From positions 51,468 through 115,467 of the forward strand of contig NZ_JAEFDB010000009.1 of NCBI RefSeq assembly GCF_016126015.1: 64,000 bases of DNA, written 5' to 3'. The position numbers and the translations under genes were made by a program. Positions 18,660 to 26,924 of the stretch are shown in pieces. The notes beneath the pieces were generated by a model that saw only the letters and a program-made list of their open reading frames with translations, was not told the DNA's origin and made no database searches. This DNA comes from Capnocytophaga periodontitidis. GTDB lineage: Bacteria > Bacteroidota > Bacteroidia > Flavobacteriales > Flavobacteriaceae. How positions within the stretch are numbered: the first letter of the stretch is position 1; each line of letters opens with the position of its first letter.

Positions 18660-18719
18660 ACCTTGAAAAATATTTTTTATTAGTAGGTTATATTTCAGTG
18701 TTTTACACCTTTTTTCATA

Positions 18720-18750
18720 TTGTACAGTAACTTGATAAAAAGTACTTTCG
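18720..18750 (+). promoter_or_regulatory. Putative promoter of the integrase gene
   Basis: TTG at 18720-18722, 20 bases, TACTTTCG at 18743-18750 (one base off TAnnTTTG), 19 bases before the ATG. Confidence 0.6.
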
Positions 18751-18769
18751 CAAATTAAAAAATTAGAGT

Positions 18770-20005
18770 ATGAAAAAAGTAAAGCGCTCAACTTTTAAGG
18801 TATTGTTCTACCTTAAAAAGAATGCCCCAAAGAAGAATGGTAAGGTTGCTATTATGGGGCGTATTACCATTGACAATCAAGTAGCTCAGTTTAGTACCAA
18901 ACTTGAAATCCTTCCACAGAAATGGGATTTGAAATACGGCAGGGTAACAGGTAAAACAGAAGAAGCTACCCAACTCAATCGCAAGCTGGAAGAAATTCGC
19001 TCACGTATCATTACTCATTATGAGGAGTTGATGAAGTACGAGGGAGTGGTTACTGCTCAGAAGCTAAAAGCTACTTTCTTGGGTATAGGAGTAATGGAAG
19101 ATTCCTTGCTAAAAGTCTATGAGAAGTTTAAAGAGGACTTTGCCTTGATGGTAGAAAAAGGTGTTAGAAGTTATAGTACGCTCAACAAATACGAAAATGT
19201 ATACACTCATTTGAGTGAGTTTATCCAGTACAAATACCACAGAAGTGATATTTCTTTCAAAGAGCTTACAGAAGACTTTATCAACGATTTTGATTTCTAT
19301 CTTAGAGTTAATAAAAGTCTTACTCACAACACAATATGGGTTTATATGATGCCCCTTTGTAAAATGGTAGAAATAGCTATAGACAAGAGTATCATCTATC
19401 GCAATCCTTTTAAGAATTATATAAGTTCTATGGAGGAGAAAGACAGAGGCTATTTGCTTAGAGAGGAAGTAGAAGCTCTTCTACAATATCATCCTAAGAG
19501 TGCTTCTGCTGAATTAGTACGAGACCTATTTGTTTTTAGTTGCTTTACAGGCTTCTCTTACATTGACATCAAGCAGCTCAAGAAAAGTCACTTACAATCG
19601 TTCTTTGACGGTAACAAATGGCTTATCAAACGACGTCAGAAATCCGATGTGCCCTGTAATGTACGCCTATTAGATATAGCCGAGAAAATTATTGAAAAAT
19701 ATGAGGGTACGACTCGTACTGAGGCATTGTTTCCTACGCCCTCCAACACTAATTGCAATCTCTTAATCAGAAAGATGATGAAAGATTGTAACATCATTCG
19801 TGAAAAACCCATTTCATTTCACTGGGCACGCCATACCTTTGGTACTCTGTTCTTAACAGAAGGAGTTCCCTTGGAAAGTGTTAGTAAGATGATGGGACAT
19901 AAGAATATCAAAACTACCCAGATTTATGCTAAAATCACCAATGAGAAAATTAGCAAGGATATGGAAATTGCAGCTGAACGATTAAAGAATTTAAAGATAG
20001 GATAA
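18770..20005 (+). CDS. Tyrosine recombinase / integrase of Bacteroidota mobile elements
   Basis: 411 residues. Residues 1-100 are an arm-type, AP2-like N-terminal region (TFKVLFYLKK, PQKWDLKYGRVTGK). About 115-215 is the SAM-like core-binding domain and about 230-400 the catalytic domain. Catalytic features are the Lys in KRRQKSDVP, the HxxR box HWARHTFGTLF, the MMGHKNIKTTQIYAKI box and its nucleophile Tyr. The first catalytic Arg is not at its normal place (CFTGFSYIDI), as in IntDOT-type recombinases where that Arg is absent. It probably catalysed integration and excision of the surrounding element. No excisionase, relaxase or tra gene accompanies it. Confidence 0.92.
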   Translation: MKKVKRSTFKVLFYLKKNAPKKNGKVAIMGRITIDNQVAQFSTKLEILPQKWDLKYGRVTGKTEEATQLNRKLEEIRSRIITHYEELMKYEGVVTAQKLKATFLGIGVMEDSLLKVYEKFKEDFALMVEKGVRSYSTLNKYENVYTHLSEFIQYKYHRSDISFKELTEDFINDFDFYLRVNKSLTHNTIWVYMMPLCKMVEIAIDKSIIYRNPFKNYISSMEEKDRGYLLREEVEALLQYHPKSASAELVRDLFVFSCFTGFSYIDIKQLKKSHLQSFFDGNKWLIKRRQKSDVPCNVRLLDIAEKIIEKYEGTTRTEALFPTPSNTNCNLLIRKMMKDCNIIREKPISFHWARHTFGTLFLTEGVPLESVSKMMGHKNIKTTQIYAKITNEKISKDMEIAAERLKNLKIG

Positions 20006-20028
20006 CTAACAAATTTCTTCTTAGAATT

Positions 20029-20078
20029 AAAATCCATTGATAACATTTCAAAAAGAGATGTGTCAATGGATTTTTTTG
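20029..20078 (+). terminator. Terminator after the integrase gene
   Basis: AAATCCATTGA (from 20030) pairs with TCAATGGATTT (from 20063) across a 22-base loop, followed by a T run. Confidence 0.75.
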
Positions 20079-20215
20079 TTGCCTTACAGAAAGCTATCTC
20101 ACAAAGATAAGAGTGTTATTAAGGCTTACCTATTTTCCCTGTTTTAAACACTTAAGGCACGTAATGGCGGTTCGTTGTTCGAGTGCAAAGGTATTTCTGT
20201 GTTCTTAACGCTTCT

Positions 20216-20301
20216 TGCAAGGTCAAGCCCGATGGGTTTTCAAAAAAATCTCCAGCCCTTGTCCGTTGTCCTGCGGGTAGTATTTTTTTGAAAAACCTTG
20301 C
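20216..20301. repeat. Long inverted repeat in element debris
   Basis: GCAAGG near 20217 plus TTTTCAAAAAAAT (20237-20248) on the left face ATTTTTTTGAAAA and CCTTGC (20282-20301) on the right. The left arm has a 14-base insertion. The loop contains the GC-rich word GTCCGTTGTCCTGCGGG. Confidence 0.7.
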
Positions 20302-20714
20302 AGAAGCTAAACACAGACCTTTTATGGCACTCGAAACGAAACCAGCTCATTCCGACCTTTAAGCGAATAAAAAAATGTCAAATATGAGAAAAATGCCGCT
20401 TCTTACAGATTGTTTTTTGAAACGAATACCGCTTTTCCTCCCATTGTCGAATAAAAAATTTCAAACTATGTAGCTACCTAATTACGTTTTTACCTTCGTA
20501 CGTACTTGCTTACGTTGATACGTAAATTCAAAGTAATGTACAAATATACATATAGCTTTACATAGAATTGTAAATAGCTTTGTAAGTAAGTGATTGGTTA
20601 AATATATTGCTAATATGCCCTAAATTACTTTATGTGCTTGTAGTGTTTATCTCCCTTTCTTATAGTTAATTAAAATTTGACCTTTAGGGAGAATTTTCTG
20701 TTCACCGGAACAGA

Positions 20715-20768
20715 GCAAGTTGTGTTTTGAGGCACGCATTAGGCGTTTAGGCACTCAAAACAACTTGC
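20715..20768. repeat. Inverted repeat, transfer-origin-like
   Basis: GCAAGTTGTGTTTTGAG (20715-20731) faces CTCAAAACAACTTGC (20754-20768); arms pair over 15 positions with a two-base bulge. It is 46 bases from the end of the DUF4280 gene and could act as oriT remnant or as a terminator for the minus-strand cargo operon. Confidence 0.6.
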
Positions 20769-20813
20769 CCTTGCAGGGAGCTTAAAACGCACTCCGAAGT
20801 CGTAGCGATTAGG

Positions 20814-21167
20814 TCATTCTGCATTGTGATTTTCGTTGTGTCCTTTATCTTTTATGGTGATTTTACCACCAACTGAGCACATACAATAGGAGCTTTCTGT
20901 AAGTATTTTTTGTCCGTTGATAGAGTCTTTCTCTGCGGTATCTTCCCATTGAATAGGAGCAGGCACACAAGGTAAATAACCACCTGAAGAAGGTTTTAGT
21001 TTACATTGCTTAAAGGGCTGTATATTAGTATTCGCTTGCTTGTCCTCCTCAGTAGCCATAGCTTTACCCTCAATAGTTACAAAATCTTGACTTGTAACAT
21101 TGAGTTTACTTGTTGCAGTACCTTGATCGCAACTGAGTTCTGCAGTATCAGTGATGATTTGTGGCAT
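20814..21167 (-). CDS. DUF4280 PAAR-like protein (type VI spike tip candidate)
   Basis: 117 residues. The start MPQIITDTAELSCDQGT and the Cys pattern (C13, C53, C66, C93, C95) with GGYLPCVPAP and YCMCSVGGKITI mark the DUF4280 PAAR-like family. In Bacteroidota such proteins accompany VgrG and contractile injection systems, where they cap the spike and carry effectors. It is the last gene of a three-gene minus-strand operon with vgrG and a lipoprotein; the gap to the lipoprotein gene is 18 bases. It has no toxin extension, so the effector activity here is probably the one on VgrG. Confidence 0.88.
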   Translation of the reverse strand: MPQIITDTAELSCDQGTATSKLNVTSQDFVTIEGKAMATEEDKQANTNIQPFKQCKLKPSSGGYLPCVPAPIQWEDTAEKDSINGQKILTESSYCMCSVGGKITIKDKGHNENHNAE

Positions 21168-21185
21168 AGTACATAAAAATTTATT

Positions 21186-21914
21186 CTACTTTTTTATAGT
21201 TCTATTTTTATTCTCTTTACTATTTTTTAATTGGGGTAATCCATAAAGATCCATTGCTTTATTATTATAGCGTTCATATTCTTCTCGAGTATATGTCCCT
21301 GCTACACAATCAAAGATATATTCATAATAAACATCAATAAAAACATCTATTACTTCTTTAACAACTGCCACTGTCCATTTTTTTTCTTTTTCATCAAAAT
21401 CAAAGTCTAATTCATTTGCTTCTCTATGTTTTCCCGTTCGCAAATTGATAACTCCATCTTTTTCTAATACCTCTAAAACCTTATTAAAAGACCATTTCTC
21501 AAATTTTGCTTCTTCATCTACCTGTGTTTCATCTCCTATAGCATCATATTGTCTCCAAACACCTATTTTTACAGTACTTCTAAGTCCTGCAAAAGCTCCA
21601 TATTCTTTTAGTCTTCCGTTGGGGTAATAAAAATACATATAATAATGGTAGGAAGGCTTAGGAGGTATCACAAGATAATATATATCATCTCCCCCTACAA
21701 ATGATTCAAAAGCACTCCCATCTGCTAATATATAAAATGGGGGACGTGTTGGATCTTCTTTATAACCTTCATAGTTTCTTTTGTATAATTCAAAATCAAA
21801 TCGTTTAAACATAATTGTATCTTTTAAAGAGTTTTTAACTTCAATGCTATATCTTTGCGCATTTTTACATTGTAAAAATAGAGTGATGATTATTAAGCTT
21901 ATAAATATTCTCAT
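21186..21914 (-). CDS. Lipoprotein with MORN/YwqK-like repeat, candidate immunity protein
   Basis: 242 residues from the Met that begins MRIFISLIIITLFLQC, a lipoprotein signal with Cys16. A longer frame starts at 21974 but would overlap vgrG by 49 bases and put the signal peptide inside, so the inner start, 11 bases after the vgrG stop, is preferred. The middle contains FYYPNGRLKEYGAF followed by IGVWRQYDAIGDE, the pattern of MORN/YwqK antitoxin-like repeats. Small lipoproteins next to an effector-bearing VgrG are frequent immunity proteins, and a surface or periplasmic anchor suits protection from an incoming protease. Function is inferred from context only. Confidence 0.7.
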   Translation of the reverse strand: MRIFISLIIITLFLQCKNAQRYSIEVKNSLKDTIMFKRFDFELYKRNYEGYKEDPTRPPFYILADGSAFESFVGGDDIYYLVIPPKPSYHYYMYFYYPNGRLKEYGAFAGLRSTVKIGVWRQYDAIGDETQVDEEAKFEKWSFNKVLEVLEKDGVINLRTGKHREANELDFDFDEKEKKWTVAVVKEVIDVFIDVYYEYIFDCVAGTYTREEYERYNNKAMDLYGLPQLKNSKENKNRTIKK

Positions 21915-21925
21915 AATATCATTTT

Positions 21926-24900
21926 TTATTCCAATAATGTACTTTCTCGTACTATTAACCATTGCCAATGCCACGTAAGATAACGCTCTTTTGGCGAGTC
22001 TATTCGATTTTTTGTAACAGGGTTTACTCCCAGATGTGAATAGTCCATTATGTTGTTTGTTTCCATTGCTTTGAATACAAAAAAGTTCTTATCTCTTATT
22101 TTTTCTTCCATCCTTGATTTATATATTTCTGATGGGTAGTAGAATGAATGTGGCAATCCTAAAGCGTGTAAACACTCGTGTGCAATGGTTTCCTTTTGGT
22201 GCCCATTAAATAACATTACACATTTAGATACTGAATCAAAATAACCTCCTGCTCCTTCAGTATTAGGTTCCTTATATTCAAGATCAAGAAAATACAATTT
22301 AAAATAATTTGTATAAACAGTAGAATATTTACGTTCAAATTCATTTTTGACAAAATTATCCAATCCATTATTATCTGTTATTGTTTTAGAGACAATTGTA
22401 AAAGGATAAGGCGCAGGTAAATTTAAACAGAAAGACTCTCCTTGAGCACTGTTAGGGTCTTTTTCAAGTAAATTTACTTTGATCAACGCCTGTCCTAAAG
22501 CTTTTTTTAAGAAATTAAAATTATTATCTTTACTAATAATATAATCTCTCATTATAGTTTTTATATAAACAGGAAGTATATTGATAGTTTTTACAATAGG
22601 TGCAATCATTGTAATGCAGCCTGCTAAATTTTCTGTTTTGTTCCCTTTTTCATCTACTTTAATGGCATATATTTTAATATCTATATCCTTGTCAAACTTT
22701 ATTCCCTGTCCATTTTTATCTATGACTTGAAATGCCTTACAAGTAATTTTTATAGTTTCTCTTTTACCCGATTTAGGCCGCTCTATTTTTAATCTATCAA
22801 TCCCTATAAAATAATGATCAGCAGTTAGTTCTTTTGTCTCATCATTGAGTTTAAACACTAAATAATCAGGTTTTTCTTTACTTAAAAATTTAATCTGTAA
22901 CTCAATTTCAGCTTCACTCACTCCATAATTCTCTGTTTTAGGAAATAAGGCAATAAAAGACTTGTAATGAGTAAAATTTTGCTCAATACCATTCTTATTC
23001 TTGATTTTAAAGTTAAAAAGGGAAAAATCTTTTCTCAGTTTATTTTGTGATTCATCACTATGTCCATATTGGGTTCCATCAAGTTTGAAATTTTCTATTA
23101 TATTACCACCTCTGTTTACATACCAACTATTGGGATTGGATATAAAAAATGAACTATAAGTGTTAGAAGGATTGTTTTGTTTTTCTATTTGCATTTCAGC
23201 ATCTGTTTTACTATAATACTTTCCGATAAGATCTATATATTTCTCAGTATCATTAATTCCTTTCACATTGCTGTTTTCTTTATAACAATCAAACCCAAAT
23301 TCTCCTTTCCAATCTTTTTTAGTTCTAAAATGCACTAAAACATAAGTATCAGGGAGAGTCTCTATTATTTCATACTCTTCTGCTTTATTACTATGCTTTG
23401 TGCCTTGCTGTCCTTTCACCTCAAGCAAGCCCTTAGAGTTTACCGTTGCCAACTCATCTGAGTGGATAAAGAGTTTTTCCACCCCTGCCACGTTGGTCTC
23501 TTTTGCCTCTATCTTCATCAGGTTGTCAGAGCTGAGCAAAGCATTACCCAAACGTGCCTCATAATTAGCAACTATCTGCTTCATCAAAGGGGTTTCTAAA
23601 AGCATTTGCTGCAATATCTGCATTGTAGCCTGCCCGCCTATAGTGAAGTTAAGATTATTCCCCACACTTAAGTCAAAGTTTTTACCTGCATTCATACAGA
23701 TATTATTGGGGGCATAAAGATTGATATTGCCCTTGCCGTCCATCTCGTAAATGTTATGACTCGCATCCTCAATCCTTATACTTCCATCTTCATCGTTAAG
23801 TACAATTTTTGTACCACTCTCAGTATGTATAGCTTTGGTCGTTGGGTTATACCCACTCTTTGCCGCGCCGTTATAATGCGCCCCCAATACAAATGGTCGT
23901 TCAGCATTGCCATTCTCAAAATCTACCATTACCTCTTCGCCTACCTCTGGGATAAAATAAAATCCTTTACCACTACCTGCATAAGGCTGTATCATTCGTA
24001 TCCACGGACTGAGCTGTTCGCCTTTCTGCCAAAAGAACTGTACCCGTACGCGCCCCATTCCTTGTGGGTCGTTGTTATCTTTAACGATAGCAGGCTGTTG
24101 CTCTGCTTTGGGGAATGCTTCTGCATTATAATCTGCAGGCGTGCGCATCATAGGGATAGCCTCAAAACTATTTTCATAGTTCATACCGCTATGGTAGTGT
24201 GATATTTTGATAACTCTATAGGTCTCCATCGCACGTGCATTGATGTCGGTAAGACAAGCAAAGGTGTTCATCCTCAGGCGTGGGTCGCGACTGCGCCCTG
24301 TTACTTTAAGTGATAGCTCCCTTAAATCTCTTTCCTGACGCACTACTTCTTCTAAATCTATATCCGATTGCTCTAACGAGGTAGCTGAGTGATACTTTTG
24401 TGGTATCTTTTTGAAGAGCTTCTTAGAAGCATTTTTGGCATCGGTCTGTATAGGATTGTTTTTGTACTCACAAGAAGCACTTTCGGCGTCCTTTCTATAA
24501 ACTTCAGCCCTGTCTATAGCATAGTTTATGTACTCAAAATCCTGCGGTTTCATCTCTAAGGTAAAATCCTCATCAATGAGGTTCAGGTTCTCACCTAATT
24601 CAATAGTCTCTTGGAGTTTATTGCCAAAGATAAGTTTAGAGCCATCGTAATAAAAGTATTCTCCATACAAATTAGCTAAACGACAAATAAAATCGTAATC
24701 AGATTCGTTGTATTGCACCGTATAAGGCAATGCTCTTGTAGTGTTTACCCCTGCAGAGCTATCAACCTGAGCAGAATTATCATAACCTTCACTTACTAAG
24801 GCAATAATTTCTTTAAGAGTCTTATTCTCATAAGAATGGCAGGCTTTTCCTTGGTCTAAGAGGATACTCGGTGCATTGCCTGAAATGTAGAGTGTGCCAT

Positions 24901-25237
24901 AGCCACCGCCTGTTTGTCGTTTGCAATAAATTCTGGTGATAATCCCAGAAAAGTGCTGTACTACTTTGCCATATTGGTAGAACTTAATGGTAAGAGGCTC
25001 ACCAAGTAAGTCGCGAGAATGCTCCATAATGTACTCATTAAAAGCATCAAAAGAGTCTTCAGGGGTTTCAATAGTAAAAGTGTCGTGCTGGCAGTTGTAT
25101 TGATGTAGCTCAACCTTGTAGCTTTCTTTGGCTAAGAAGTCTTTACCATTGGAACTGAGCAGACAGTAGACCACAGGATTGGTTTTATCTTCTAAAAACT
25201 CCTTAAAGGTTTTGATTTTCATATCTTTCAATTCCAT
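21926..25237 (-). CDS. VgrG spike protein with C-terminal metzincin-type protease domain
   Basis: 1103 residues from the Met of MELKDMKIKTFKEFL. The frame is open to 25291, but that part covers the -7 box, so an inner start is chosen; the Met five codons further is also possible. Residues 1-380 are the gp27/phage-D-like part. GMGRVRVQFFWQ, WIRMIQPYAGSGKG and EVGEEVMVDFENGNAERP (about 395-465) are the classic VgrG gp5/OB segment, followed by the beta-helix needle to about 600. About 500 further residues form an extension. Near its end lies HECLHALGLPH at about 1020-1030, the HExxHxxGxxH zinc site, and 34 residues later NNIMDYSH, a Met-turn. This is an evolved VgrG delivering a protease. No other type VI structural genes are in the window. 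First gene of the cargo operon. Confidence 0.9.
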   Translation of the reverse strand: MELKDMKIKTFKEFLEDKTNPVVYCLLSSNGKDFLAKESYKVELHQYNCQHDTFTIETPEDSFDAFNEYIMEHSRDLLGEPLTIKFYQYGKVVQHFSGIITRIYCKRQTGGGYGTLYISGNAPSILLDQGKACHSYENKTLKEIIALVSEGYDNSAQVDSSAGVNTTRALPYTVQYNESDYDFICRLANLYGEYFYYDGSKLIFGNKLQETIELGENLNLIDEDFTLEMKPQDFEYINYAIDRAEVYRKDAESASCEYKNNPIQTDAKNASKKLFKKIPQKYHSATSLEQSDIDLEEVVRQERDLRELSLKVTGRSRDPRLRMNTFACLTDINARAMETYRVIKISHYHSGMNYENSFEAIPMMRTPADYNAEAFPKAEQQPAIVKDNNDPQGMGRVRVQFFWQKGEQLSPWIRMIQPYAGSGKGFYFIPEVGEEVMVDFENGNAERPFVLGAHYNGAAKSGYNPTTKAIHTESGTKIVLNDEDGSIRIEDASHNIYEMDGKGNINLYAPNNICMNAGKNFDLSVGNNLNFTIGGQATMQILQQMLLETPLMKQIVANYEARLGNALLSSDNLMKIEAKETNVAGVEKLFIHSDELATVNSKGLLEVKGQQGTKHSNKAEEYEIIETLPDTYVLVHFRTKKDWKGEFGFDCYKENSNVKGINDTEKYIDLIGKYYSKTDAEMQIEKQNNPSNTYSSFFISNPNSWYVNRGGNIIENFKLDGTQYGHSDESQNKLRKDFSLFNFKIKNKNGIEQNFTHYKSFIALFPKTENYGVSEAEIELQIKFLSKEKPDYLVFKLNDETKELTADHYFIGIDRLKIERPKSGKRETIKITCKAFQVIDKNGQGIKFDKDIDIKIYAIKVDEKGNKTENLAGCITMIAPIVKTINILPVYIKTIMRDYIISKDNNFNFLKKALGQALIKVNLLEKDPNSAQGESFCLNLPAPYPFTIVSKTITDNNGLDNFVKNEFERKYSTVYTNYFKLYFLDLEYKEPNTEGAGGYFDSVSKCVMLFNGHQKETIAHECLHALGLPHSFYYPSEIYKSRMEEKIRDKNFFVFKAMETNNIMDYSHLGVNPVTKNRIDSPKERYLTWHWQWLIVRESTLLE

Positions 25238-25268
25238 ACGCAATTGTGTTGTTACTATTAATTGAGAG

Positions 25269-25275
25269 CAAAGTA
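25269..25275 (-). promoter_or_regulatory. -7 box of the vgrG operon
   Basis: Minus-strand TTACTTTGC, one base shorter than the TAnnTTTG consensus. It lies inside the longest possible vgrG frame and so argues for the shorter start 31 bases downstream. Confidence 0.45.
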
Positions 25276-25458
25276 ACGAAAAATAACGCAACTAACCAAA
25301 TTATTTTGAACTCAAATAAGAAATATTTTTGAAAGTGTAAGTAAAATAAGGCAATTCGTGATGAATATAAGGTAATGGAAATATAGTTATTTTACCTACT
25401 TTATTGTCGTATACACTTAGCAGTTGAACCTACCGTTCAGATCTTTATTTGATATTTT

Positions 25459-25489
25459 TTTGCTCGCTAAAAAAATAATTGTACCTTTG
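25459..25489 (+). promoter_or_regulatory. Strong promoter upstream of WG-repeat lipoprotein copy B
   Basis: TTTG (25459-25462), 19 bases, TACCTTTG (25482-25489). The next gene begins 274 bases downstream. Confidence 0.75.
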
Positions 25490-25545
25490 CATCGTGAGTT
25501 AAAACACAATAAAAATAAGGCAAAGCAATGAATTAAATTCCGTAA

Positions 25546-25560
25546 CTAAATCATTACCTA
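25546..25560 (+). repeat. Direct repeat, right inner copy
   Basis: CTAAATCATTACCTA, followed by ttaggt so that it forms a short palindrome ACCTATTAGGT. Confidence 0.5.
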
Positions 25561-25677
25561 TTAGGTTTTTTACAAAATAGAATTGATTGTAAGTGAGAAA
25601 GTTAGAAAAATAGTTTATTCTTTGTACCCAGAAGTTACTGAGAAAATAGGTGTAATCAAATAAAATAAGAACTATTA

Positions 25678-25694
25678 CTAAATCATTACCTAAT
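25678..25694 (+). repeat. Direct repeat, right outer copy (possible attachment site)
   Basis: CTAAATCATTACCTAAT, one mismatch to the copy at 18643-18659 and 132 bases from the inner copy. Confidence 0.5.
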
Positions 25695-25763
25695 CTTCTT
25701 GTAATTCCTGTATCTTCTTTATTTAAAATAGATTATAAAAGTAGTTTCAATTTTCTCAGAAAA

Positions 25764-26891
25764 ATGAAAAAACTCTTCTGCCTTATTCCCTTTCTCTTAA
25801 TAGTAGCTTGTAGTAGCACCAAAATGGATATGTCTGTGCTAAACAATCGTACTTATTACGCTTATTCTTATGAAACAGATGATAGTAAAGGTAATTGCTT
25901 CACTTTTTTGCCTTATAGTTATTTAGACAAAGAAGGAATTCCGATGCGTTTTCAACTACAGTTTAAAGGTGATTCACTACACGTGAATTATGAGATTTTT
26001 AAAGAAGGAAAAGTACTTACAGGAACTAAAAGTATCAAAGGAAAACTTAAAAAAGACGGCTGGAAGTATGTATCGCGTAGCTTGTTGCCTTTCTTTCCTA
26101 TATACCTTTATTCCTCAGTTTATAAAGTATTGATATATCCTAATATTGAAAACGATATGCGTGTGGATACTTATAGTAGTACAGGAGGCTGTCTGTTCTT
26201 GTTTTGTGCAGGTGGAACAGGATATTCATCGCTCAACACATATAAAAATGAAGAAGATATCCAAACAGCTATTCCTTATATAGAAAATGGTAAATTTGGT
26301 ATCAAACGTCAAGGGAAAATCATCGTCCCTGCTTGTTATGATCACATCGATATTTTTGATAAAGGAATCGCCAGAGTAAAAAAAGATTCACTATGGGGAA
26401 CGATTGATAATCGCGGAAAAATTGTGATTCCTGTTGAATATAAGGTGTTAGAAAAAGAGTATTATACCACTCCTGAATTATTTTTAGTAGAAAAAGATAA
26501 GCGTTGGGGATTTTTAAACGAGCAAGGAGAAACAGTTTTGCCTATTATTTATGATGTAATTGATAGATTAGGTTCTAACTTCAACCTATACTTAGGTGAT
26601 AAAAGAGGATATTTCAAATATTATAAAGGTAAAGAAGATGAAAGTAGATTTATACCTGCTTGTTATACAGCTATAAACGAATCAACTTTATGGAGTAATT
26701 ACACCTTAGTTTACGATGGTGATACTATATTATTTGTAGATAAAGAAGGCAATGAGTACGATGCAGTAACCAACGAAGTGAGAGCTATAGACGCTTTCTT
26801 TGGTTATCCGCAGCGTGACAGCGAAGTAAAAATAGGTGATAAGTACTATCGCCCTAATATAGAGAGCAAACGGCCACCGAGAAAAGAATAG
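25764..26891 (+). CDS. WG-repeat lipoprotein, copy B
   Basis: 375 residues, paralogue of 17347-18522. Lipobox LLIVAC (Cys16) then SSTKMDMSVLNNRTYYAYS. WG-type repeats from about residue 175: NGKFGIKRQGKIIVPACYD, LWGTIDNRGKIVIPVEY, KRWGFLNEQGETVLPIIYD and DKRGYFKYYKG...RFIPACY. It ends PNIESKRPPRKE. It is very likely surface or periplasmic. It is transcribed away from the vgrG operon and carries a long leader. A perfect palindromic terminator follows. The pairing with copy A across the mobile segment suggests an ancestral tandem duplication split by insertion, or a copy brought in with the element. Confidence 0.78.
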   Translation: MKKLFCLIPFLLIVACSSTKMDMSVLNNRTYYAYSYETDDSKGNCFTFLPYSYLDKEGIPMRFQLQFKGDSLHVNYEIFKEGKVLTGTKSIKGKLKKDGWKYVSRSLLPFFPIYLYSSVYKVLIYPNIENDMRVDTYSSTGGCLFLFCAGGTGYSSLNTYKNEEDIQTAIPYIENGKFGIKRQGKIIVPACYDHIDIFDKGIARVKKDSLWGTIDNRGKIVIPVEYKVLEKEYYTTPELFLVEKDKRWGFLNEQGETVLPIIYDVIDRLGSNFNLYLGDKRGYFKYYKGKEDESRFIPACYTAINESTLWSNYTLVYDGDTILFVDKEGNEYDAVTNEVRAIDAFFGYPQRDSEVKIGDKYYRPNIESKRPPRKE

Positions 26892-26917
26892 GGGCGTTTT
26901 GCAAAACGCCCCCCTTT
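26891..26917. terminator. Bidirectional terminator, perfect palindrome
   Basis: GGGGCGTTTTGCAAAACGCC followed by CC: a perfect 22-base palindrome with a weak T tail, between convergent genes. Confidence 0.75.
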
Positions 26918-26924
26918 AACATAT

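Larger units (their letters stand above)
20079..20813. other. Gene-free mobile-element debris
   Basis: About 730 bases with no credible gene on either strand. It is visibly more GC-rich than the surroundings in 20150-20400 and carries two long inverted repeats (listed separately). A stretch at 20475-20545 is rich in TACGT words (tacgttt, gtacgtact, ttacgttgatacgta). This texture is like the non-coding mobilisation and transfer-origin regions of Bacteroidota conjugative transposons. I recognise it from general familiarity and not from an alignment. Confidence 0.5.
25292..25763. other. Gene-free region: strong promoter with long leader, two direct repeats
   Basis: No frame of note. It contains the vgrG upstream region, a textbook plus-strand promoter (25459-25489), then about 270 bases of transcribed AT-rich leader holding two copies of the 17-bp CTAAATC repeat before the WG-repeat lipoprotein start. 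A small RNA or a regulated leader is possible. Confidence 0.5.

Noticed and set aside
20079..20813. A missed gene, tRNA or rRNA fragment in the long gap
   Set aside because: All frames are short and broken, and no cloverleaf or rRNA-like conserved words were found; the tRNA possibility was judged only by eye.
23756..24202. 148-codon plus-strand frame inside vgrG
   Set aside because: It is antisense to the conserved VgrG core, has no promoter and its translation shows no family pattern; a shadow frame.
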